Below, piece after piece: positions 11,942 through 23,900 of a DNA stretch of 64,000 bases. The notes beneath the pieces are model-generated. The model was not told the origin of the DNA, made no database searches, and worked only from the letters and a program-made list of their open reading frames with translations. Origin of the DNA: Oxyruncus cristatus (lineage: Eukaryota > Chordata > Aves > Passeriformes > Cotingidae); NCBI GenBank assembly GCA_013399855.1, contig VXAY01001209.1:372239-436238 (forward strand), given 5' to 3'. Position numbers and translations under genes: made by a program. How positions within the stretch are numbered: the first letter of the stretch is position 1; the number at the start of each line of letters is the position of its first letter.

Positions 11942-14900
11942 GTGAAGGGAGCGAGGAGGGGCCGGGAGTGGGCGGCGGCGTGCGCGGGATGGCGTCCCCT
12001 GGCCTCCCTTCCCCGACGGCTGCTTCCCCCGGCGCTTCCCCTCCCGCCTTCCCCGTGATTACCGCCTAGCATCCAGACGACGGTTTGCTGCGCCCCCCCA
12101 GTTACCAGCATGCATCTTCTCTTTGAGCGAGGTCTCGCCTGTGCTTCCTCCAGACTGTCCTCCATCGTGCCCCATATGTTGTGGATGTTGTAGGGCCTCG
12201 CTGCCTGCGAGCCTGTGGGTTCTGGAAACCTCATCCCTCTGCCCGTGGAAAGGGCATCGTGTGTCGTGGAAGGATGTCGGTTTGAAATATATATGTTGTT
12301 GCACGGCTCTCCTTTTCTCTGCCTTTCCCTGATGCCTGTACGAGTTACATCTGTGCTGGCGTGGTTAAACTACATGGAGGGGTGGAGGGGAAAGGCTGTT
12401 TTAGTGTCGCGATCGTGTCTGCAGTTAGAAACTGTTTTTCTTAAATATTTTGCTCTTAAATATTTTGTTCTTTTAAAGTACTCCTGCCTGAAAGGAGGTT
12501 GTAGTGAGGTGTGGGCCGGTCTCTTCTGCCCTGCCTGCAGTGAGTAGGCCAGAGGAAATGGCCTTAAACTCAGACAGGGCAGACTCAGATGTTAGAATAA
12601 AAATTTCACTGTTAGAGTTGTCAGGCATTGGAATAGGATGCCCAGGAAGGTAGTGGAGTCACCATCCTTGCAGGTGTTTAAGAGGCATTTGGACCTAATG
12701 CCGGGTGATGTGGTTTAGGGGTTACAGTGGCAGTGCTGGGCTTGATGATCTTGAAGGTCTCTTCCAACCCCGATGATTCTTTGATTCTAGATGTCTGGAT
12801 GTTTTGAAGTTTTGTATGGAAACATTAAGTTCCATGGTTTAAGGGGCACCTGAGACATGAAAAATGTAATAATGAGGCTGAATGTCACAAATTTTATGAG
12901 GCCTTTTACGTGATCTTCCCTCCCAGAGAAGGTAGATGGAGAAAAGAAGTTGTGCAGTTGCCTTATGGTTTGGGGTTTTAATTGACTATTTATGATTAGA
13001 GTCCTGAATTATCTATGTGTATCCTTAAGTTGCAAAAGCTGTCTTAATTATTTAGCAACCTGACTGGTATTTTAGTGCTATTTACTGTAAAGCATAAGGC
13101 TGAGAAAATTGAGTTACTAGATCTGTCTGTAGTTTTTCTAGCTGCATGTTCAGGGGAAAAAAAAAAATTAGTAGTAGTCAAAGACATTCTGTTATTTTTG
13201 TAGTTGTATCAACTTGCACCTTAGTTTAAATAAGTCTGAACATAGACTCCTCTGTGTGGTCAGATACTTTAAAAGAAAGCAAATGTTGCATTTTAATCAG
13301 TTTCTATTTGATATCATAAATGACTGAATGGACTTCAGTCTGTTGCAGTGAGTTTCATTCCTTTCATTTATTGACTTAGTTGGTCAGTTTTCTTTCCCCC
13401 AGTTTGAGATGTGCTGCTGTCACTAACAAAGCCATGGTTAAATCTAGAGGTGTGTTGTGTTGTTGTCTCGGAGTACCAGGGAGCTCCTGGCTTCTGTCAG
13501 GGCATTTGGGAATGGAGCAGCAAGTATGAATAAGCATTTTAGGATGTGTGGTTACTGCAATTTACTTGCTTAGAAGTTGGATGCTTCTGACTTTACAATC
13601 TTAAGTAAGAGTCTTGAATTTGAGAATGACTTAAAAGTCAGTAAGATTTCTGCCAGTGTTAGAACGAGCAACGCTATTTCTGGCTAATATTGGCAGAATT
13701 TGATTAATTGAAGCTAAAGATGTCTTGGTTTGTTCACATTGTTCTGTAATAACTGAAAATAAACCCGAGAATTAAAAGCAAACACACACTTGATTTTGAT
13801 GGTACTACCTTTACTTCTAAATTCTGACTTACTGCCTTAAATGTCCTCTTGAGGGGCTGTAAAAAAAACAACAGCTATCCATACAGAGACTGCTTTTTTT
13901 AATGAGGTCTTTAGTCTTATGCTTTTGTTTCCACTTCCAGGTTCCTGTTCTCCAAACCAACAATGGCCCTGGGCTGACAGGGTTGATGACCATTGCTGCC
14001 CACCTAGTCAGGCAGGCTAAGAAAGACCAACTGCTCGGGAGCACTGCAGAAGAGAAAGCTGTTGTTCAGCAGTGGTTGGAATACAGAGTGACTCGAGTAA
14101 ATGGAGGCTCAAGTAAGGAAGATACTAGAATAATTCTGAAGGTAAGGAATACTTAATTACCTTGCCACTGAGTTTTGGGGTGACTAGACTTTGAAGAAGG
14201 TTACAGTGGTAAGTGTGTGTGAACGTGCAGTTAATACAACTGAGCGAATGCTAAAAGCTTGACAGTAATGTTAAGGACTGGCTTTTATTCTGCTTGCTGC
14301 TTTTCACTTTTAGTGAGCTGAAACAGGAAGGAAAACAGTTAAAACTGTAAAACATACAAAGGAGAGCAGGCTGTTCCATGTAGAGATTGTTCAGCTGCCT
14401 GTGTAAGACACCAGTTTCTTATTATCTTCATAAGCCCTTGGTTATAAACAAGTTGGCCTTGTATTTCAAGGCAACACTTCTCTGTTTTAAGAGTTGCTCT
14501 TACTGACTTGGTAATTATGGAATACAGACCATACTTGACGTTGTAGTAATTGGCATTGATGCCAAAAGGAGTTATTGGACAGAATTGTGTGTGAAAAGTC
14601 ATAATTGTGTGTGAAATCATAACGGAGCCTTTACAAAACTGCCCTTTACATCAAGTTAGTTGGTACGGAGACCTTGATCTGCTGTTACTAAACTTTTCCT
14701 GCAGTCTGAAGCTTACTTCCTGTTATACTGGTGGAATTTCTGAACTTGATTAAAGGAGGCATTGGTTAATCTGGGTTTAACTGCAGGTTTAGCTGTGATA
14801 TGACCAGGTGGCCCTTGAAGGCCCCTGTTACCTAGTTACTTTTTAAAAAAGCTTTTATGACAAGTATCATACAGTTTCAGTCCTTTTTTTTGAATGAATT

Positions 14901-17900
14901 TGTGTTGCTTTTTCTTCTCCCGAACTGTGAGAGGACCGTGCGAGAATAGATAACTTTTTTTCACCTTTCTTGCCCTTCTATCATATAAAAACAAAAGCAA
15001 GTTTTCTGTCTTCTTTTTAACAAAGTATATCTGGTCTGGATGGCTTCAGTGGCGAAATCTGCATTGTCAGCTCATACATGTGAGTATTTGCAGAATTGCA
15101 TTAGAGTATTACAACCAGATGCAGAGATATGGCAGTTTTGTGCTGAAGCTGGTATCTCTCTTCAGTTTTAGCCTTAGAAACACTGTCCATGTAGAAAAGA
15201 CAATATACTGAAATACAAATATGTAGATAAATCAAGTGTTTCCAAGCAAAGCAAAATTTCCTTACTGAGGAACAATCAGTGTCACTTGAAGGAGGATCCC
15301 TGCCTTTAAGTAATCAAATAGATATTACCATTTTAAAGTTTTCTTATGTTGGTTTTTTTTTCATAGCATAGGTTGAATAACCAGAATTTATTTTAACACA
15401 GGGCTGCTGTGGAATTGTTCCAGCACTAATAATTTCATAGTATAGCAATTAAGGGTTTTTTTAATTTGTTCTCTTGCCGCTATGATTAATCAGAAGAAGA
15501 GGCAGCCTACCATTAAAGTATACTGTGCCAAAAGGGAGTACAGTTAAAAAAAAAAAGAAAAACTAAAATGGGGAGGGAAGTCTGAGGCTGTAGTTTTACA
15601 ACGTGTCTGGAATACACAATGGCAGTCTTGGGACAGTTACAGCCTAGAGCCACAATTTATAATAAGCTGTGCCAAAAACAGTTCAATCGCTTCTGCTATA
15701 AACTTTAGGCCGCCTCCATTTAACCCTTAACTGAGGAGAGTAGTTCTACAAAGTGTCCATAAATAACTGGATAAATGTTTGTTAATTTGAACAGGAAGGA
15801 TCTCTTGGCCCTAGGAAAATAGGTTCTTAAATTGTTCTTACTGATGTGTTGCCTAAAGCTGTTACTTGGCATGAAAACAATGGTGAAACAGACTATCTCA
15901 ACCAGGTTTTTTATATTTATTCAGAGCAAATGCCATACTGTTCACAACAGGCCAATAAATGGGCTTGTGAAGTTTTGTCTAATTTAGATTTGTGCTTCTG
16001 TACTGGACAGAATAAATGGGAGCAATACTTCTGGACTGTTCTATAGGAGATATGTAGGAACAATGAATGTCTATAGCAATGATAGCATAACATCCAATGC
16101 ATTATGTTTACTTCTTTACACAGGATAAGAGTATTTTCCTTTGTTTCTTTGATGTTTGGTTAGTGGTAAATTAAGCTGCATAGGGGAAAAAATGCTGAAA
16201 ATTACTGAGCCATTGTGCTTGATAACTAGTAGTTTTGCTACTCCTCAGGGAAGGAATTGAGAACCTTTGTGAAACACTTGTGCCATCCAATGTCTACTTA
16301 GACATTAGTGAATTCTGTTCAGGAGGTTTTAATGTCTCTGCTTTGTCAATTTTAGGTAGTTAAAACTTGAACGTGTTCCTCCCAGCCAACCCTTCCTCTT
16401 TAGGCATATTAGGCATCTGCCAAATAATTGGGAGCTTGTACTTGAATTCACAGGAATGTAGATACTTCTGGTCCCTGAATGATAATTACAACAAAGAATT
16501 TTTGTGTGCTACTTTGTGTCTTACGCAAAACAGTGTTCCATGACTTCAGCTAGCTTTATCCCGATCTCCTGTGCTGTCCGACTGTAAGCATGAAATCCAA
16601 TTAGAAATCTGAATAAGAAAGCTTCAATTCCTGTCTAATGTGCTTGCTTGAAAAATGACTGTTTCCACAGATGCAAAAGCAGGTTAATCCGTGCCCTGCC
16701 TATGCCATTACTCCACAGTTCTTGTACACTGTTTTTTGATAGACTTCTAAATGCAATGCCTACCTGCTTTGGCAAGCTGATCTAGCAAGTATCTTTTAAA
16801 CTTCAACTTTCTGTGTTCACTTCTCTCCCTCTTTTTTTAGCACCACGATATTTTTTTGTTCTGACAGGTTAAAGGATTGAATTTCGATTATTGGAGCAAT
16901 ATTTGTTGATTATTTTTGTTCCGTCTTTTACAAGAAACTTGGTCTGTTGAATAAAATATTCTTCCAGGCCAAGTGTAACTCGTAGTTTGCCAGTTCAACA
17001 GAAGATTCTTGCATGAAAATTAAAAATATGGCTATGCAGCAACAGTACAGTTCTGCTTTTCTTGGATGTGGCTGCAGAAACCCTTTCTTGGGTTCTGCGT
17101 TGTCAGGGCCTTTCCTGGGGCATTTGAGAGTGCTCAGCTTTTTGTCTTTGCGTGGTGTGATAGATATAAAAGCACTTAGGGCATAAATGACCTTGAGAAT
17201 CTTGCTGACTGAAAGGATGTGCTTCTGTGTGTACACAAGCAGGATGTTGTGGGCAAAATATCCGAAAAAAATCGGAATATGATTACGTCCATTGTAAGCT
17301 ACTGGGTTGTCGCAAGAAGGAACTGTTACTTATCCGAGCTGCTGTTCCAGCTTGTAGTGACTGGAAGTGATTCAGTTGCCTTAGTGGATTAAATGGATTA
17401 CAGGCAATTAGATTGCATACTTAAAAGATAGTGAGCAATACTGTGGGGTAGTCAGAAGTGTGCCATGGATGGGATGTGTTGAGCTGTCGCTAGATATGGA
17501 CTGTAATTGGATTATTTTTTTTCCATAGAACAAGCAAATGAAAATCCATCAGTTAGTCCATAAATAATGCAGCGTCTGTTCTTATGTTGCTTTTTCGCCC
17601 TCATACCTAAAAATGGAATTTGAATTGCTGCAGTTGTTCAGTGTATATCAGTGCATCATACTGCAGCTATGCCATACATACCTGTTTGAAATTTGAGAAA
17701 GAGTTTCCAGAGGGATTGCAACAGTAAGTTTATATAGTTACAAGCAGCTTCCAAGACTATGGTATTCAGTACATGAAGGACTTGCAGAATGAAATAAGAA
17801 TATTTGTCTTTATATTATGGGAGGAAAGTACATGTTCTAAACTAGAATTGTAAACTAATGCTAATTTATACAAGACTAAACCATTTTTGTCAGATTTAAT

Positions 17901-20900
17901 TTGCTCAGTTAACTGACTTCATAAAATTTGATGAACCAGAATAAATAATTGTTCATGCTGTAATGGTTTACCTTGCCTTTAAAGTTTTAGGATTTGTTTT
18001 TATTGATGACTGTTTGAGAGTACACATGCAGTATAAAACTCAGAATTAGCGTTCTGTAACTTCAAAATTTTGAACAGAAAAATAACTGTTGTTATTGTAT
18101 CTTTGGAGATAGTGAGCTTTTTACTTTACAAAATCCCGATTCAGTAGCCTAGGCTAAGAAGAACAGGTCAGGGACATGGGAATATAATTCTAGTGGTGTT
18201 ACTTTTCATTATAATGCATGTGGAATTTCTGGTTAGTTGAAATGAAAAATGCTGGTCAAAGATCTCTGTCAGAACAGACAAGTTTATGGGGGTTTTTTTC
18301 TAGTAAACAGATCTCTAGGTTGTTGCGTTTCTTTTTTTCTTCCTGCAAGTTTTTTCTTCTTAACATTGCATTTGCCTTTGCATTGTGTGTAGGAAATTCC
18401 ACGGAATTTCCTAGTAGTTACATGTTTAAAGTTTTATGAGTGCTAACTAACATGAACAAAGCAGTAAACCAGTCTAAAGAAAAGAAGCTACATAGCCAGG
18501 GGCAATTGACCTTACAGAATTTTAACTATGCGGGGGTTAATATTTTTCCCTGATTTGCTCTCATAAAAGAAATCAAAGCAGACATGAGGATGTTTAAATA
18601 TTACAGAAGTACAGGAGTCCTGTCATGAAGAGGTTATCAAAGTAGTAAGGTGGCATAATGGAGTCAAACTTGTCAAATGCCAATGCATGGTCAGATGTCT
18701 TTAAGTCTCAGCATTTCAGTTTTGTGTTTCGGTCTTGTTGTGTTTTTTTGTTGTTTTTTTTTTAATATGTGCCCTGTAGGATATCTCTGTATAGTTAAAA
18801 TTATGTAACCACAAAAAGTGCAACATGCTTAAGGCTAAATACAACTTTTTAATTGTTCACGGATTATCAACCCCCTTCTCTTTGCCATAGACTTTTTTTT
18901 TTTTTTTAATAAAAGGTTGTGTTAAAATGGAACATGCTGTAATTGAGACTGAAAAATTTAAATTTTTAAACATGTTAGTTACATTTAAGTGTAACTTAAT
19001 GTTTTGGGGGGAGGGGTGGCTTAAGGAGATGTCTGAGGGGGAAAAACAGGAGTGCACAACTTAGCAAGGAGAGTTTCCAAATCCAAGGAAAAGCTGGGAA
19101 ACTTGTTTTTGTACATATCTGAAAAGGCTACTATAAAACGAAAGCTTCCTTATGCTGGGATCAGCATAAAGTCAGTCATTTTCTTTGTGGTTGCATTTCC
19201 TTCTTTAGAGGGAAGTAGAGGGCAGAAAGGTCCATAAATTGCATGAGAAGTAGGTAAGATGTACAGAAAAGGAAGGAAGTATTTTTTTGGAGTCAGCTTA
19301 AAATAAATTACACTTGTATTTACAAACATTTGACTAGATATAAAGCACTGTTTTTTAGACACCAGCATTTAAATTTTAATAATTCTCACTGTCAAAGAAT
19401 GATGATATTTTAGTTTCTCATCTTCTCACTCACTTTTTGGAATTTTTTTTCTTCTTTTGTTGTTTTTTCGTTTGCTGAGTTGGGATAATTTGAAGATGGT
19501 GTTTATTTTATATGTATGGTCTGCAAAGGAAGTTTCTATTGTTTTTAACAATTGCCTTAATGTGTTGTTTCACAGAGTCAATACTACAGCAGTATTAATG
19601 GCTTTTTCTTTTTTTAGGATCTTAACATGCACCTTGAAGATAAAGTCTACCTTGCAGGAAACATTTTTACCTTAGCAGACATTTTGATGTACTATGGATT
19701 GCATCATATCATGGTAAGCGTTACGTGCCTTATTTTTGGATGCACAACTGCCTTAATCGTTATTTATCTAAAGGGCATTTTACTGTTGTGGAAGTTGACC
19801 TACTGAATTGATCAATGACAGTTATGGAGCAGAACAGAGAAAAGTAAAACTGGTTTTTAGGTTTTTCATTTTCTACTTTAATATTTAGCTATGGATCTGT
19901 CAGAAGAAGTGTACTACCTGTAATGTCCAGAATGCTTTAGTTTCCGCTGTATAATGTAGCAAGGATGATACCTATCCATGAGTTTCAAGGATTGATTGAT
20001 TGGTTCTTCTCTTTTCTAGTCTGAAATATGACTGCTTACAGAATTATGTGGGGAAATAGTTAACTGAAATTGAAAGGATGTGTCAGAACTGAAAGCACTA
20101 ACCTCGTTAGTATTAGAGGCATACAGATGCATGTAAATTAAGCTCCTGAAGGATGAATGCATATAAAAAAGGTTGAGCCATAACAAATCGTCATTTGTGT
20201 TTCAAGACTTGAATGATAATACTTGATAAAAGGTACATAATATGAAAATAGCATGGGGTGCTAGTGCTTGGGGTGCTAGTACTTGGGAGGGGAAAAAAAA
20301 CCCACACAACACACACCCCCGCCTCCCCCCAAAAATAAGTTTGTCCTGCGTGGGGAAGAGGTTGAGATTACTTGTAGTGAGCTCAGGTTACCATGAAGTG
20401 CTTGAAAGTCATTGTACCTTCAGTTCTGAACCCCAAGTGTTAATTTAAAGATAGAGCAGTAGAAATTATTTGCATTTCGTGCTGGAATGTGTTTGTAAGT
20501 GAGCCATTGTCATTCGCTGGAGTGGCTGCAACTAAAGAAACCGAAAGACTTACAGGAGAAGGTCTACTAAATTCTTGGGAGAAGATGAAATCTGTCAGTT
20601 TTACATTAGGAAATCATGCGGCGGGGATTGAGGGGGAGAGGATAATTTGAAGAAGTTGCCTCTGACAGGTGCACATGTGTCTGAGAATCAGTGAATTCAA
20701 TCAACTTGGGTGAATGGTTACTTTTATACCGTTAAAAGCAGAACTCTTGGAGAAGAGTGGAAGAATGCTACATTTCAAAATGGAGGCAGAGGGGAGGGGG
20801 AATCAAGTTGTGAAATTCTGCCAGAAATGAGAGAGAATTTATGTATCTATGTCTTGACTGTCCAGGAGTAAAAGTTCAAATGAGAAAAGGTCAAGCAGAG

Positions 20901-23900
20901 GAGAGGGAAGGGAAACTTCATTTCAGAAGATTTTTGAAAACATGCTAGAATAAGTCACTTAGAATTAATTCTGTTAAATCATATTTGCCTTGTAAAATAT
21001 CCTGAGTAGTAGGATAGATGTTTTGACTAAAGTGTCAGAATGGGTTACCTTTCACATATGATATGCAGATGTAGAAGAAATGCTTAAGTACTTTCTAAAA
21101 ATATGACTGTATATGCTGTAAGAGAGTACGAGTTAAAATGAGATTTTTTTAAAAAAAACTTAAGGGAAAATCCAAGCATTTTTAAATTTAGAGTTTGCTC
21201 TAGAGTAGACTACCTAATCAAGAAGAAAAGATACAAGTTATTGCTTTGGGAAATAGAACAGATGGTAAAAACAAATGACTTGGTGCTCCTGGGTGCCTGC
21301 AACCACCCAGACACTACTTGGGACAAGTTTATAGTACAGCATCTGTTTCTGAAATGTTTTATTTCACGGAATATAATTTTGTGAATCAGAAAGGTGTAAA
21401 GGGCAAGTAACAGAGTTACTATGCTAAATAAATATGAAAATCTAGAAGCTACTAACTAGGAATTACATATATTTTGAAGCTTTCAAAATTGATTCATATT
21501 AGTACTTAACTATATAGGTTTTGAACTGTAGAATCCTGTGATTTTATTTTTTTTAATTATTTTTTTTCTCCTGTAATGAGAAGAGAGTACATCCAGGACT
21601 GCTGGTCTGTCATAAGCTTTATGGGGGAGGCAGGAAGAGCTGCTGTATCTCTTCATGTGATGTGGTCCAGGGTAGTAGTTGGTCATATCTACCACTGCTT
21701 CAGCCAAATGTTTCCTGTAATCCTTTAAGGAAGGAGGGAAAAATGGGAGACATGGGGAGACCCACAGATCTTGCTGCCCATCACGTTGTCTAGAAAACTG
21801 ATCTGAAAATGTTGCTGCTAATGACCTTTAAGGTTATCCTCTGCACTTTTGATTATCTGTGATGCTAACACAGACATGAGCAATAGAATACTGGAAATAT
21901 TACCAACATACCATGTTCACCCTGAATAAGCCAAGTAGTAAAACTCTAAAATCCTTCTGATGCACATTTCATTGGAAAGGTTTTTAAGACCAGCCAGTCC
22001 TTTTGCTCAGTTCTTCACCTGTGGTATCATCTTCCTGTCTTAGTCTTTCTGAGTATAGATCATGCGTCTTTGTATTCCTTCACTCCTTCTGTCTTCATTT
22101 TGCCTTCCCTTTATCCAGGCAGAGTTCTGGAGTCTGATTCTTTACTGTCCAGGCTTGTCCATTGGAGCTGACTAGCTGAGTTTGTCTACTGACCAGCAGC
22201 AGCTCTTAATTCTGCATTTGGGTGCTTTTCTTTCATTCTCCCTATTCCTTCTAGTTATCTTAATAAGTAATATTATAAAGTACAATAGTATGTGTTTAAA
22301 AATTCATGTTGTGGCAAAATAATTAGTATTTTAATCAGTGAGAGTCAAAGTCACAGGTAGTGTTTCAGGCTTTCTGCAGACAGGATCTATTTTGAGTCTG
22401 TTAAATAGAAATGCTCTTAATAATAAGGCAGGAACTAAATCGTATGCATTGTTGTTCTGCATCATAATATAGGTCACAAACACCCAAAAGTGTAATCCTT
22501 GATACTGCCTTTTCAGTCAATGTGATCTACGTTGTCATATGTAACTAATGTCTATGTATGTAATATAAATATTGTTGTCTTACAGACACTTCAATTGCTT
22601 AAATATGTATGTGGATAAATATGACAAACAATGAAGTTCCACTAGGTTAAAGCATAGATTGAAGAGAAAACATGATTTTGGAAGCATTGCTTGAGGATAG
22701 CTCAGGCAATCAGTAAGCATTAAATTCCCCCTGTGGTAATGAACTTGTTTTCATATCTGTTTTTTAATTTAAAATTATAAAAAATTTCCCAGTGTCTTTA
22801 TTCTTAAGTATTTTTGAACAGCACAAGTCCAGTTCTATAGAGTGATCTGCTTTTATTCTTAAATTGTCAGAACCAAAGAAGTGATCTCACATCTGTATGT
22901 CTGACTTCAAAATTTCTTTAATAAGGTCTGGAAAATAACTTATGGTTGAAATTTATATCTGCAAATGGAAGAAGCCTCAGTCAAAATTTTGGGGTCAAAT
23001 CAAATCCAGTCAAGTACAAAACAAACTAAGCTGTTTTCCTTGAGTCACAGCTACTAATACTAGTAATGACACTGCAATAGTAGTTTATTTCATAGGGATT
23101 TTTCCTTAATCAACCTTTCCTGTAATAAACAGGTTACCATGAATTTTTGTTAATATTTACTGATATGCTGCTTATTTTAGTACTGAGATGAGGCTTTCCT
23201 TCTAAAGAATGATGCTAAAAATGGTTCTTAAACTAAATTGCAAAGCAACCTCAATTTTAACTTAAAGGATAAGATTTACTTTTAAACCTATTGCTTTAAC
23301 AGCAGTAAATTAGTCAAAACAACGTGAAAGCACATGTATCTCATGAAATACACCGTCCAGCTGTTGGGTTTTTTCTTTTTCTCCCATATCTAAAAGCAAA
23401 ATTTAAAAAGTGTAGTAGTATCTTAGCCTTTCTTCATGCTGAAGAGCTTCAGATGTGGCCATGTATTTTTAGACTTTCCGTGCATATGTAGAGTGTGGGA
23501 ATGGGAGTTTACGCCTGCTTCCCCAATGCTATGAAAGCAAATATAATTAAAGCTTGTGTATTTATAGCCCTTGCAGCAATTCTTAGAGTTGCATTGTATG
23601 ATGACCACCTTGGTTCCCCTTTGTGAGCTTTTTGAGACTTTTTTTTTGTGTGTCATGGAAAAAAAAAAGCCTGTCAAATTGGGTGTCTGCTTCTTTGCTA
23701 TTAAAATAATTGCTTTAATAGCAAATAATTATTATAATAGCAGAACAGCAGCCTTTCTTAACTTGGGGGAATTGTCTAATTTAATGAGGAAGAACAGAAA
23801 ATACCCATCTAACAAAATGTTGTAAGAAATGCCATGGAAGTGATCTCTAAACAATTAACCTAAGAGTTATGTTCTGAGTAAAAAGTAGAGCATGCCACAA

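Noticed and set aside
11606..12069. Extension of EEF1E1 exon 1 into a longer GC-rich protein
   Set aside because: Protein similarity stops at residue 33, at a GTGAAG donor whose phase fits exon 2.
11563..12234. 223-codon - strand open frame across the EEF1E1 promoter
   Set aside because: It is an antisense shadow of a stop-poor CpG island, with no protein-like similarity and no conserved splice sites.
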